This document shows, in pieces, positions 1 through 11,770 of a DNA stretch of 64,000 bases. Origin of the DNA: Dermatemys mawii (taxonomy: Eukaryota; Chordata; Testudines; Dermatemydidae); NCBI GenBank assembly GCA_007922305.1, contig ML677335.1, positions 19,006,246 to 19,070,245 on the forward strand, read 5' to 3'. The notes below the pieces were generated by a model. It saw only the letters and a list, made by a program, of their open reading frames with translations, was not told the origin of the DNA and did no database searches. The stretch's first letter is position 1. Every line of letters starts with the position of its first letter. Made by a program: the position numbers and the translations under genes.

Positions 1-957
1 GAAATTAAATTATGGATTTTGCAGCTGTCCATCAAAGTTTTGATACACATGGATAAAAAGACAGTAGTGTAAAGTTTTTTCATAAGGTTTAGACCCCAGT
101 CTTGCAAGCAAGGAAGAGAAACCCTGTGCCCATATGGAGTTCCTTTGACTTCCCACAAACCTGCAGAATCAGGGACTTAGTTAATTCGGGTCCCATTTAA
201 ATTAGGAAGGTAGTTATTAAATATATTAAACCAAATGCAAATATAGTTTTATAAAAGTCTGCACACATTAAATTTGCTTACTTAGCCACACAATGCTGGA
301 ATGGAACTACTGTTGCATTTTAAACTTAGCATAAATGTTGTAGGAAGTTGTAAAGTTTAGTAATTTTAAAAAAATCCTTTTTTGCTACACTGAGGTTGAG
401 CCAAGACAGCTATCTCAAAGACTAAACTTTGTGTTGATGAGTTTGGTTTCTATGAACTCTCTTGTAGTTGATAATTCCTATGAAAATGTGCTTAAACCAC
501 ATAGAAGTCTAAATTGTGCAATTTGTGCAAAGGCCTGCACAAAGGGGCTATTGCAAAGCTATAATACCCTGCAGAACCATTGGGTTGGGTTTTTTTGCTT
601 AAGGTGCAATCTTTATGCCGTCTGTTCTTCAGATTTCTAGTTCTAACTTCTTGAGATCAACAAGAGATGATGTTGCAAAGTGCAGATAGTCCTCTGCTGA
701 ACTTTTTCCTCACACCCAACATCCTGCAGCACCTTAGCCCTTTGGAAAGTCTACCAAAGAACCCAAAGGGGTCCTGACAGGGGAAAACAATTTCATTTAG
801 CTTACATTCCACCCTCCCACACATATGCGCACACACACTTTTCCAAGCTCTTCTCCCCACCCCGCAACTGGATCAACTGGCGGTTTCATCCTTTCCTTCC
901 ACAAGGATGGAGATGACAATCTGGCCCTTAATTCACTTATTCTTAATCTTCCTTCTA
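1..957. other. Non-coding, nothing recognised
   Basis: AT-rich sequence without a recognisable gene or repeat. The short open frames at 431-640 and 657-860 (69 and 67 codons) have no domain, no splice context and no low-complexity signature, and I treat them as chance. If the window lies inside PRKG1, this is intron. Confidence 0.5.
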
Positions 958-1135
958 CAGCTCATTAATAAAGATGTTAAGCAGTTCTGGACCTAACACC
1001 AACCCATGTGACCTTCACATAAGACATCTCTCCAGAGCTCAATGCATTTACCATTACCCTAATTTATGGTCCTTCAGACTGTTTTTGTTCCATTATTTTA
1101 AGCAATTACCATCCCTCCATTGACAAACCTGATGT
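958..1135 (-). mobile_element. CR1-type LINE reverse-transcriptase scrap
   Basis: Read on the minus strand, the sequence around 958-1010 gives a degenerate form of the conserved CR1 reverse-transcriptase segment (G-x-VLGPxLxNIFINxL). The bases up to about 1135 continue to resemble the CR1 segment just upstream of it, with many substitutions. Neither end of the LINE is present. It is an old truncated insertion with no coding capacity. Confidence 0.65.
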
Positions 1136-3119
1136 AGAATGATGATGCGGATAGTGAAATCTTCTTGAGACTCAGTATTTTGAGGAAGGGGGAGAAATTT
1201 ACATGCTGGCTCTTAATATATGGCAATATATTTCAGGCAAACAGATAACTAATAAGATGAAAAGATTTTAAACGTTTAAAATTTAGCAAATAACATAATT
1301 TTTGTCATTAATATGGGTAATGTTTCTCACACATGACTAGTGGCAAATGCATCTAAACCAAAAATAAATTCTTTCCTAATGAGTACATACTTTTGAATAA
1401 TTGAATTGAATTTTAGGATAGTAAATAGGTTTGAGATAGTGACAAACAATGTTAAACATTATAAGGTTTTAAAAAACAAACACGGGGGCTCTCTCTTCAT
1501 TCCAAGGAATGTAATGGAGGAGAGAGAGGAGGAAGTCATAAAGCTAACACACAAGAGCACAAGAGAATGTAGTGGATCATCATGGAACTGCTGTTATTAA
1601 AGAACTCTTTTCTTCTGGGAAATCTCTGTTAAAAATAGGAGTAAATTAACTGGCTTCTAAAACTGCTGTTGAGTGGAACTAAATTCACTACAAAGAAATG
1701 AAATTAAATTTTGACATCCACCTCTTCCAAGATTATCATAATGATCTCTTGCATAACACAGACAAAACACCCTCACCTAGTAATACCTTATTGTGAACTG
1801 TATTTGATTTACACTTGAAGCTGAATTAATAAAGTGATTGTGGCAGGCATCTACTGAAAGATCTTCAGGGGGATGTGAGAGACTAGTAGAACCATGGTGA
1901 GATCTTTGCAATTACAACATTTTACAACAGATAACTTCTTGCTATGCATGAGTTAATAGCAAAGAATAAATAAGATATTTATCTGCATGCTTTTTCACCC
2001 TTGAAAGACTGTGTGTAGGAGTGACTTGCACGGAGGACCAGAGTACTCATTCTCTGATCCTTAGATATGTGCTCTTCACTGATCTTCCTCTGTGGGCTAT
2101 TCCCTCCTGACCTGATACATCATCTAAGAATGAGCAAAGGTAAACAGCGGTCATGTGAGGAGCACTTGCTGGGTTGAAAAATATGGTTTATAGCAGGGCA
2201 GAGCAGAACCACTTCAGACAAGAGTCGTGAACTTTTTCATCCTCAGAAAATTCCCGAAAGCCCAGTGCTCGACTCTCAACACATCTGATTCCATGCACAC
2301 ATCAGAAAACAGTTAATATGTTAATTCAAAGAAAAGGGTATATTATAAGAATTAAGAAAAGGTATAATTTTTCAGAGAGGCCCCAATTTGGTCTGTATGT
2401 TTGTGTTTTTCAAATGCAGCTTTGCAGCTACTAAGATCTGTACATGCACTATTTGAGCATTGACACTTATGTGAATGAATGAATGATAGATTCTGTCGCT
2501 AGTGTGCACAGGTGATGGAATTTACACACACATATGTAAGTGCTCTGTGTGCACACAGGTACTGGTGCTTGAAAAGTGTGGAATCTACTTTTGAATATTG
2601 AATTTTAATTCTACCTCATGATTCAATATATTAAATATAAATCATTAAGGAAGATATAGGGGATTACAAAGATTGAGATGAAATTTGATCAAATGATTTT
2701 CACAATAAAAACAAATTACTTTTCATAAAGTATATAAAAACAAGTTACTTTTCAATATACTTGTCCCATACTGTTAACAAAGCATTATTAGTCTTTAGCT
2801 TTTTTTATGAATTTAGTAAAGACATATGTTCCTATCCTAATTAACATGGTAAAATTTACTGACTGATTCCAGTCAAATATTTTAGTAAGATGACACGGGT
2901 ACAGTAATATTAACCTCCTAAAAGTTCTCTTCACATGGAAAGTAAGAAGAATTTTTTTAATCAATATCAAGTTTGATAAGACTAGTGTTTGTAAAGAAAG
3001 ATGGGGAGAGAGATGTGGGACTCCTGGGTTCACTCAACTCTAACTCGTATTCTGTTGTCAGCTTTCTAATCCCCTTGAAGACATTTTAGAACTGGTGCTC
3101 AAAGTATGTGACAGTCTTC
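1136..3119. other. Non-coding, nothing recognised
   Basis: No gene, exon or clear repeat seen. Open frames at 1406-1600 and 2788-3033 are short and featureless. Confidence 0.5.
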
Positions 3120-3341
3120 TAAATAATACATTTGGTATAGGGCCCAGGGTCTGATATGGTACACTTTTACTGTGCACAGTTACAAACGTTACCCTTTTCA
3201 CATTGTCTTTTACCTTTATTTCAAGCTCATATATGCCAACAGATGGAATCAGCTCCCCACTGTAAATACTGAGCTTTACTTGATTTTTCCCAATGTGCCT
3301 TATTTCCGCCTTCCCGTCTTCCCCACCCTCATCTTCCTTCT

Positions 3342-3635
3342 TTAAGCCTGTGTCATAGATTCTGGCACCACATTTACTTGTGCATCACTGTCCAACTTAA
3401 AAGTCACAAAAGTTCCATTTGTTTCTGAAGTAATAGTCCAGTCACTTGGTACTGCTGTTTCATGTACAGTTCCTTTGAAGAATTCTTCTTCACTGGTGGT
3501 TGTGCTATTCTCTTTGTGGTACAGGGTGTATACACTTCCTTTCTGTTTGAGCACATGTTGTTCCTGCCTGCAAACTCTTGCAAAATGGTCAAGGGTTTTT
3601 TTGCAGTTGCAGCATTTTTCACATTGCTGAGGCAT
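3342..3635 (-). pseudogene. Zinc-knuckle and retropepsin fragment, gypsy-like
   Basis: The 97-codon frame begins with a cysteine-rich stretch containing C-x2-C-x5-H-x4-C, one residue longer than a canonical CCHC knuckle. Near its end is 'FKLDSDAQVNVVP', which corresponds to the retropepsin active-site segment. The usual D-[ST]-G-A triad reads D-S-D-A here, so the catalytic glycine has been replaced, consistent with an inactive copy. About 60 residues of low-conservation linker separate the two motifs, as is usual. Confidence 0.7.
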
Positions 3636-3687
3636 ATGTCTGCCATTACAAGGGGTGGTGTAGCTCTTTATATTTCCTTCTGGAAAT

Positions 3688-3930
3688 TCATTCTGACTGT
3701 TTTGGATTATTTTTCAGATTTCTCAAATCTATTTTGGTCTCTGTAGCTACTTTTCTGTAGCTTAGCGGAGCAGTCATCCTGTCTACTGTTTCAGTGTATC
3801 CGTTTCCCTCCAACTGCTTCCATCTGGCCTCTGTAACCTCAGATGCCTGGCAAATTCTGATTGCCTTTTCTAAATTCAAGTGTGGATCTTCCATCAGTCT
3901 CTTTCTGCGCTTTATGTCTCTGATCCCCAT
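3688..3930 (-). pseudogene. gag C-terminal fragment, gypsy-like
   Basis: An 80-codon open stretch with 'GIRDIKRRKRLMEDPHLNLE' followed by 'KAIRICQASEVTE'. This is the conserved late-capsid helix of gypsy-like gag (G-x-x-D-x-x-x-R-x-x-LL then L-E-x-A-L-x-x-C-x-A-x-E). The zinc-knuckle fragment lies next on the same strand. It is separated from the gag N-terminal fragment by about 220 bp containing frameshifts and stops. Confidence 0.65.
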
Positions 3931-4149
3931 AACAATCTTGTTTCTAATTAGGAAATCTGTGAGCTCTCCGTAATTACATGATTGACTCAGCAGTCTGATA
4001 ACAGTGACAAATTCTTCACAAGTTTCTCCCCCTTTTTGAGCTCATCTGTGAAAGTTGTACCTTTGAAAAGTCTCATTCTTTTGGGGGAGAGGGACATTAT
4101 TCCTTTAATTTTTGCAGCTCTCATAACCAGACCACTTTTCCTGGCTTAA

Positions 4150-4347
4150 CTATAGAATATTTATATACTGTACACCTAGGGCATCAGGTTCAGATATATT
4201 AAGGAAAACAGCTACCTTTTGTTTATCTGCTTTCCCATTTGCTCTGTTTTCCAACATGTAGAGAATGAATTGCTGCTTGAATCTCCTCCATTTGTCTGCT
4301 GCATTGGTGAAGAGTTTGAGCTCTGCTGGGGCTCTGAGCTGCTCCAT
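4150..4347 (-). pseudogene. gag N-terminal fragment, gypsy-like
   Basis: A 65-codon open stretch with the pattern seen at the start of gypsy-type gag proteins in animals: a proline-containing start, then a W-R-x-F-K-Q-Q-F amphipathic helix, then 'KQKVAVFLNISEPDAL', which matches the usual 'K-x-x-x-FL-x-x-x-G-x-x-AL' helix pair. It ends at a stop well short of a full gag. It would have contributed to capsid assembly. The rest of gag continues in other frames downstream on the minus strand. Confidence 0.65.
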
Positions 4348-4360
4348 TTGCTGTCTTTGT

Positions 4361-7230
4361 CCTCTTCACCCTATTCCTGTTACCATAAAATATTCATGGG
4401 ATTCTTATGAAGGAGACTTCAGTTAGAGCTGAAAGAGTTTGTTCTTCATTACAAGTAAAACCTAGACCATCTGCAAAGTCTGACCAGTCTCTAAGACTCT
4501 CTGTGTCTCTCCACCTCCTTGTGCTCAGTCAGACTAGATGGATCCAGCTCCTAAGCATGGCTCTCTGAAAGAGGTGTCCTCATACAAAACCCCCTCAATT
4601 TTGTATTTCAGGCAAATAATGTTTTTAATGGGATTTAGACCCAAACTCTAAACCTTAGCGAAAACATAATGCTGCTTCTGGATGCCACATCCTCAACATG
4701 GAGGTGAAACATAACTTCAACAAAACATTTTCAGAAATGTTGGTCTGGCCAGTGTGGATGAGGCCAACCTATTTTAAAATCCTTTTCAGAAATACTGTTC
4801 AAGCCTAGACCCCAGGCTTGTCCCTCTCTACACTCATCAACAAGCTATTTTTGAAACCTGTCAGCTGGAATCTCTTTTAAACTAAAAACGGGCTTGAGCC
4901 ACACACATTTCAGTTCCAGTTTCAAACTAAGGTCTGGATTTTCAAAGTCTCTCAAAGCTGGTTTAATTCTCATTTGAAGTTCTGATTCAGCCCATCAAAG
5001 AGAACTATTGTAATCAGAACATTTGGATCTGTGTGTGAGTGATTTGCTCCTCAAAGTACACAGATGTTTGGATTCAGAGTTTCTTTTCAGGTTCATTCGT
5101 GGTTCAAACAAGAGTTCAAATTTGGTTTACAAACATTATTGAAACTTACAGTGGGCGTTAGAGGTCCGAAAGAGAAAATGAACTGCCAGGGAGAGGAGTG
5201 AGCGAGACCTTCTCATCTGAAGTGTCCCCAAGAAAGATGACCTCATCAACATTTAGCATTCTTATAGTAATTGATATGTGATATCAATATATCAAAGATA
5301 TAGCACATACAATAGCCACTTGCAATGTTTACTGTGTGTTCTGTGATGCTAGTTACTGAATCCTGCCTCCTGGTATGTGGTGCTCAGCAGTGCATGCCTT
5401 GTAAAACCAGTGACTGAAGCAACAAAATCCCAGTTATCAGGGGAAGAATTCAGTCTAGCGCCTATGAATTCGGAAGGGAAATAACTGTTTATCAGCATGC
5501 CCAAAACTGATATGTTAAAAAGATACAATATAATGGTACACTTTCTGACTAGTTTAATAGAATTTTACAAAACAATTGCTTGAGAAAGGTTTCCGCACAC
5601 AAGAAGCTGGGAAGTAGGACAAATTATGTAAAGGGGTGAAGAAAGGTCAGCTGTGGTTTGAAATCTGTGTACATGAGGGTTCTGAAGGAATCCTATAACT
5701 AGGAATTGAAAGAATGGAGAAGATTCCTTTAAGTGCCTGCTTTAAGTTAGTTTTAAAGTAATATAATATTCATCAACAAGATATGTGTAAGACATGGGCC
5801 CAAGAATGAAAATCCATCTTATTCCCTTTGGGAATATGGCAGGTGGCAACCCTAATTGCCCTCTTAATACTTGTATCATACACCCAGCAACATAATTTCC
5901 TGTAGGTCAAATGAATGCCATGCCCATTGGAGCCAGAAACTAGTTCATTTCTTTTCAAGTCAATTCTGTTCCCTGGATAGGATTTTTAAGATGACAGGCC
6001 AAAGCTGTTCACATACAGTATTTATGATACTTGTAGAAGGACTGGTTGTAAAATTTAATTAAATATTAAGGATATTAAAACTCATATCATTTATATCAGC
6101 ATAAAATAAATCTTGCAACTTAGATTTTTTTTTATTCATAAGGGGCAATTCCATTCAACAGTGTGTGTTTAATCCAGCACATTTTCAGTTTTTCTTCTGC
6201 AGCTACTATAGAGCACAGCTGAAGTACGTAAGAGGCAAATAGGAAGTCAAATATTTTGCATATTGCATATTAATTCATGATTCTTCATTATTATGAATTT
6301 TGTTATGAGTATAATAATAAAAAATTGCAATACATTTAAAAAATGAGGTCTATATAATCCTACATTAATTTAGACTTCTCAATGATTGTGACATGGCAAA
6401 ACAGTGTCTGCTGAGGTACTTCCTCAGAGCAGGAGCCTTTCATTGCTGGCCGGATGTTGCAATAACTGAAAAAAGAAAACTCAAGTACATTTTTGGTATT
6501 GTATCAAATTTCTTTATTTGCTTGGCTGTTGGGTGCATTCTGCACATATTGGTAATTGTATTGGGATTTGGTTATTTACCCATCATTCTCATTTCTTGCA
6601 TTTACTTTTTCAGAAGTACAGCATTGGTGTTCAGAGCGGCATTTATTTGGAAACTAAACATTCAGCTACCTGCTCTCCTACTGTTTGTGTGGCCACAGCT
6701 GATGCTGCTATAACATCCAGAATTGCTTATATGTGCACCCCCTTCCTTCAAGTTTGTGCTTTTCATTACTTTGGGATAACTAAGTGTTGACTAGTCAGTC
6801 CTTCTGAACTAGTATTGTGCATATTATAATAAAGCAAAGTCAATATAGTTGAACCACAATCATTACACATGTTCATAGTTTCCATTCAGTTTGGATAAGG
6901 TTACAAAAGTACAGGTGCTGCTTATCTGAAAACCTAGTCAGGGAATCGGGCCAGTGGTGTACTTTCTCCCAAGGTTTCAAATGTTTTGTGATTTGGCTTA
7001 TGTTGTTGTAAATATCATGATGATAAAGTATGTTGTTCATCTTTAACATTCACTCACTACTGCTCCAGTTTCAAAAACTGGGCTTTTCTTGTATCTGCAA
7101 TAACAATAGTATTGGGAGACAGAGTTGATTAGTCCCAATCTTTTTTTTAGTTACCTATATTGTGCTTTCTTTCTAGCATTTTAATAGATAACGCTACCCA
7201 AGTAAGAATAATAAAGGCAAGAAATTTTTA
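4361..7230. other. Non-coding, nothing recognised
   Basis: AT-rich sequence with no exon or repeat that I can name. The longest open frame, 6393-6713 (106 codons, hydrophobic), has no recognised domain or splice context and its composition follows the local T-rich sequence. Confidence 0.5.
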
Positions 7231-7327
7231 TTCTGTGTTTGTACAGTGCCTAGCACAATGAAGTCCTGGTCCAGGGTGAGACCTTCTAGGTACTATGGTA
7301 ATTAAAATAATACATAATAATACATTT
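7231..7327 (+). mobile_element. L2/L3-type LINE 3' tail
   Basis: The sequence 'gtacagtgcctagcacaatg' followed by a 'cctggtcc...ctaggtactatggtaat' block and a run of TAATAATA-like repeats matches the 3' end of an old amniote LINE family with a short-repeat tail. A second copy in the opposite orientation lies at 22950-23035. Only the last 100 bp survive. Confidence 0.6.
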
Positions 7328-8696
7328 TATGTTTTTGGCTGAAAACTTGTGGGTTTTAATGTAAGGATTCTACATCCATCTGGTTGCTTTTTGAAAGGTA
7401 CAGGGGTTTTAACCATTCTAGGCCTTTTCCAAATCCCATTTTAATCAATGGTATACTTTTCATTTACTTCAGTGGGCTTTGGATCAGGCCCAGTAAGCAT
7501 TGTTTATTAAACATAGTGCTTAGATCTGGATTAGATTAAGGCTTGGGCTCAGGGTTCAAGTTAAAGACCAAATCAGCCTTAGTGGTTGTAGCCAATGGTG
7601 AAGAAAATACAGTATCATAATTAGTTCTTGTGGGATTTCAGATACATCCAAATCAGAACCAGAAAATAGTCTGCATCCACCTTCAAATTAGATGTTAAAC
7701 CAAAACTTTTGGGGAAATTCTGGAATCACAGAGGTAAATCCATACAGACTGAACTGTAAATGAGTTTGGGTTATGAGTTTAAGGGTCTGATTTAGGCTTA
7801 GCTATTCTGTTTAATAAATTGAGCCAACTGGAAAAAGGATACATGCACTATCCTTGACTATAATGAAAAGAGACTTTTCACATCACCATCTATTATTGTA
7901 ATAAATAGAGACACAGTGATTCCAAAATTAAATGCAAAGAGTGTATTTTTGGAAGGATCTTTTATTAGACAGCAATGCAGTTTTCCATTATAAGACTACA
8001 ACATGCAGAGAATGGTAATATCTAAGCCAAAACATCTAATGTGAAAAAGCCATTAGAGAAAGACCAGATCAGCCATAAAAAGAATTGACCTAAACAGTCA
8101 TGCTAGAAAAGTATTGACCCAGCCCTACTCTGTAATCCCAAGCATGTGTTTTTGAAATCTAGGTGGATGAGTGACTTATTTTATAGGTATGTGATAATAA
8201 AGAAAAATATAATGATTCATAACTATGAACAAAGCCAATATAAAGCTATTTTAGGATTTACCCCTGAAGGGCACTTTCAATTGCTGTAAATTACCTTTAA
8301 TACCTGCCCTTCAGGTATCTGGCAGCTCAGTCATCTGTATCTTTTCTCTGTTTGAATATTTCACCATCACTCCAAATCTTCTATTGCCACATCTTCATCT
8401 CAATTTCTGCTTCAGATAGGCACCATTCCAAGCGTGCTACTACTCATTCTGCAGCTGTCCCTTACTTTCAAAGGGGAAAGTTCATTGCAGTCAGTTTGGA
8501 AGCAAACCTCTGACTGTTTTGGGCTGTTGTAACTTCCTTCTCTATGGCGGTACATAGCCAGTAAGATAGCATGCTGGTTCACAATCTCATTCACTTCAAA
8601 GTAATGAAGAAAAGAGAGAGAAAAGGGTTTGCATTTCAACTGTCTCTAAAAGGGAAGAAAAGGACTTTTTTTAAGCAGTGCACTTTACTTTTGTGT
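7328..8696. other. Non-coding, nothing recognised
   Basis: No gene seen. Around 7461-7476 is one instance of the recurring 'cattgacttcaatgggag'-like motif described in the findings. Confidence 0.5.
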
Positions 8697-9005
8697 AAAA
8701 TCCTAAATGGAGAAAGTGCATCTATAGTTTTTACTGTGAGGTAGCTAGGTGAGGTTAGCAATACTGCCCAGGCCCATGGTTGACCTAGTCTCATTTACGT
8801 TATAGTGACACTACAGTGCTTGTCAATACCATATTTTTACAAGAGGATAGCTAGATATGTTGTGCAGAGTAATTCTCTCTCTAAAAAATCCTAAATGGAG
8901 ACAAAGTACCTATAGATTTTACTGTAAGTTAGGTAAATGAGGTCAGTCTATACCCCATGCCCATAGTTCACCTCGCTCTAGTGCTTTGTCTCCACTAACA
9001 TTATC
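8697..9005. repeat. Diverged tandem duplication, 188-bp offset
   Basis: The block beginning 'aaaatcctaaatggag' at 8697 recurs at 8885. Similarity then continues for about 110 bp in each copy ('ctatag.ttttactgt.ag', 'taggt.a.gaggt', 'ccatg.t..acct', 'agtgctt'). The copies differ by many substitutions and small gaps, so the duplication is old. It could be a decayed MITE, since 'ctttgtctccacta' at the end of the second copy resembles a MITE terminus. Confidence 0.6.
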
Positions 9006-9631
9006 CTAAGGTAAAAACACACCTTTTTTGGCAGTAAAGTCATAGCCTCTGGCACACATCTCCACATTCTTGGTGTCACAGACAAATTAGGAACTACCAG
9101 CAAATTTTATGCCTGAGGATATCCTAAGTCAAGCCACCAGAGCTAACCTAGTTTTTTGGGCTCCTAATCCCTTTGGGAAAAATGGTGCTTCCATTCATTC
9201 ACTTGTTGGAAGCTCTGCCTTTCTCATTAAGCACAATGAAGAGGTTTCTACAATATTCTGAGTTTAAAATTCTCTCTTTTAAGACTTAATACTCTGTCAT
9301 TCTGGGGATGATCTTGCAACCTCTTCTGATATCTGAACATCTCTATCTCACTCTTAGAAGAGAAACTACATTCTCTGTACCAAGACTCATTTCCTCACAA
9401 GCTGTAACCAGTGGCCTAATTCTGCATTCCTTACACCTTGCTGGGGAGTCTATTTTATTCTGAGTGACTCAAAGAGAAGAGTGCGACTTGTTGAATCAAC
9501 ATAACTACTTCATGCAACACTGAGATTTTTCCTTGATATGCTCTTGTCCAAGCATAAATCTGACTGGCCCCAAGTGTGATTTGGCCCCTAAGAGCCAGGA
9601 ATCCTGACAAAACCTGTTCAATCAACCCTAC
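9006..9631. other. Non-coding, nothing recognised
   Basis: No gene or classifiable repeat seen. Confidence 0.45.
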
Positions 9632-9632
9632 C

Positions 9633-10080
9633 TGTGACATAATTAATTAGCTCCTTCCCAGCTTGAGGAGACTGGATTAATTTGAATCAGGAGACAGCCT
9701 AAAATACCTAAGCCATATAAAAGAGCTGAGAAAGCTCAGTTTGGAAGTTGGGCCACAGAGAGCTGTCAGGCTTTTGTGGAAGACTGAGAGTGATTGTCTG
9801 CAGGACCCTGGGAGGACTCCAGGGAGGGAGTCAGGGCTCTATTTCATAGCTGGAGAGAGACTGAAAGTTAGCCCAGAAGAGACTGGGAAATAAACCCAAA
9901 GAGCAGACTGACAAGGAACCTAGGCAGAGCAAAGGAACTTTTGGCTTTGTTTGGATTTTTGTTCCCTCAAAAGGGGAGCCCTTTGGAGGGCTCAGCCATG
10001 TGAATCCCGGGAAAGACAGAAAACCCATGTAAAGGAAATTGAGATAGGGAGCACCTTCACTGCCACGCTCAGCAGACACA
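9633..10080 (+). mobile_element. Probable LTR (solo), TATA and AATAAA present
   Basis: The block starts 'TGTGACATAATTAATTAGC', has a TATA-like 'catataaaag' at about 9714, an 'aataaa' at about 9889, and a plausible 3' end '...cagacaca' at 10080. That order (TG, TATA, polyadenylation signal, CA) is what an LTR shows. The first 60 bp recur at 13051-13110, so it is a dispersed repeat. No target duplication or internal coding region was seen and the exact ends are a guess. Confidence 0.5.
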
Positions 10081-10095
10081 ATCCATGATAGTCTT

Positions 10096-11306
10096 TGTGA
10101 CGAGTTGGGTCACAGAAACACCCTTGGGACTGCCACCTGATGTGCTGAGAGCACATTTAAGACCATTTTCCCTGGCAGTTCGGTACTTCAGTAACCTGCC
10201 TGATTGTACCAGACACACTAGCCTGCTATACACACAGACCCAGGTCTGAATCACATCCCCTCAAAAACTGCAGGCTTAACTGAAAATAGCTTGAGAAATG
10301 CTCCTGTCTCCAACACCCAGATACCTAGTTGCCAATGGGATCCAAACACCAAATAAGTCCATTTTACTCTGTATAAAGCTTATACAGGGTAAAATCATAA
10401 ATTGTTTTCCCTCTTTAACACTGATAGAGAGAGATGCACAGCTGTTTGCTCCCCCAGGTATTAATACTTGCTCTTGTTTAATTAATAAGTAAAAAGTGAT
10501 TTTATTAAATATACAAAATAGGATTTAAGTGGTTCCAAGGAATAACAGACCGAACAAAGTCAATTGCCAAGCAAAACAAAACAAAAATACACATGTCTAA
10601 GCCTAATATTGTAGGAAACTAAATGCAGGTAAATCTCACCCTCAGAGATGTTCCAGTAAGCTTCTGTGACAGACTTGACTCCTTCCTAGTCTGGGTCCAG
10701 CAATCACTCACACCCACATAATTACTGTCCATTGTTCCAGTTTCTTTCAGGCATTTCTTTGGGAGTGGAGAGGCTATTTTTAAGCCAGCTGAAGACAAAA
10801 CGGAGGAATTTCCCAGCACCTTATGTAGTCTTTCTCTTGTGAGTGGAAACCCCTTGTGTTCTCCTCTGCAGAATCACAGCTACAAGATGGAGTTTTGGAG
10901 TCACGTGAGCAAGTCACATGCCTATGCATCACTTACTTCTTTACAGGCTAATGCCATTGTTTACATGTTAGTTTGAACATTCCCAGGACAGGTCAGACGT
11001 GGATAGGGGTCTCTCAAGGTCCACTGTTAGCTGAGTAACCCCTTCACACTATGTTGACCAAATCTGCCTTATATGCTTCTTATAGCAAACACTGGTGGTG
11101 TCAGTGAACTTCAAATACAAGCACAGAGCAAACACTCATAACTTCAGATATAAAAATGATACATGTATATGAATAGGATGAATACATTCAGCAGAGCATA
11201 ACCTTTGCAAAGCTATGTTACATGATATATCTAGTCTAAAACGTATTCCAGTTATGTCATATTTACACTCAAAGCATATTTCTATAAATCATTATGGGGT
11301 GCAACA
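10096..11306 (-). mobile_element. Probable LTR or LTR-derived repeat, about 1.2 kb
   Basis: On the minus strand this block runs from 'TGTTGCACCCC' to '...CCCAACTCGTCACA', beginning TG and ending CA. It carries a TTTAATAAAA polyadenylation-like signal near 10500 (minus). I recognise the central part ('gatagagagagatgcacagc', 'ccaggtattaatac', 'aaaaagtgattttatta') as a high-copy dispersed repeat in turtle genomes, from memory. No clear target duplication. The upstream LTR-like block abuts it, so the two may be related or nested insertions. Confidence 0.5.
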
Positions 11307-11329
11307 CCCTTTTCCTACTCAATATATCC

Positions 11330-11770
11330 AAAACCTAAAATATCTTTCCAGCCACACTTCCAAAATTCTGTCTACATCTGGATTATCTCCTATTTGGACT
11401 ACTGTAACTACATTCTTTTTGCCATTTCTGACACTTCTATTCTCTTCCAATTTATCCAAAATGACACTAACAGAGTCATCTTCATGTGTCACATCATCTT
11501 CTTTCATAAACCCCTTTCTCCTCACTTTCAAATTGCTTGTCCTGGCTTCCAAGACTCTTTCCAGCTCTGCTCCTTTCTACATCACATCATTTGATATGCA
11601 CTACTCTGCTTAAGATGCTGCACACTGACAATTCTACTTCACTCCATGTCCCCTTGTACAAGTGCCCCTCTGCCTTCTTTTTAAGCTTGAATTAACCTCC
11701 CCCAATCCTTTGCAGGTTTCAGCTCCTTCAAATCCCTCTTCAAAACCCACTCCTCCCCCAGTCTCTAAAA
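11330..11770 (+). mobile_element. L2-type LINE, reverse-transcriptase C-terminal and 3' region
   Basis: From 11394 the frame reads 'MDYCNYILFAISDT' then 'FQFIQNDTNRVI', which matches the L2/CR1-clade segment 'LDYCNxLLxGLP...LQxVQNxAARLI' after the polymerase core. The following pyrimidine-rich part ('cccctctgccttctttttaag', 'ccaatcctttgcaggt', 'aaacccactcctccccc') fits the region downstream. The frame is broken and no 5' part is present. Confidence 0.65.

Larger units (their letters stand above)
3120..4360 (-). mobile_element. Ty3/gypsy-like LTR retrotransposon relic (gag to protease)
   Basis: On the minus strand, remnants appear in the order expected for a metavirus-type retrotransposon: a gag N-terminal segment (4347-4150), a gag C-terminal segment (3930-3690), a zinc knuckle (about 3640-3580), and a retropepsin (3440-3342) followed by the post-catalytic protease part (about 3290-3130). 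The frame shifts between segments and stops intervene. No LTRs, reverse transcriptase, RNase H or integrase was recognised nearby, so the copy is truncated on both sides. It is an inert genomic fossil. Family-level identity (Ty3/gypsy rather than ERV) rests on the gag and protease style and is moderately sure. Confidence 0.75.

Noticed and set aside
6393..6790. Hydrophobic 106-codon frame resembling a membrane protein
   Set aside because: Hydrophobicity reflects T-rich sequence; there is no splice site pattern, homologue or signal to support it.
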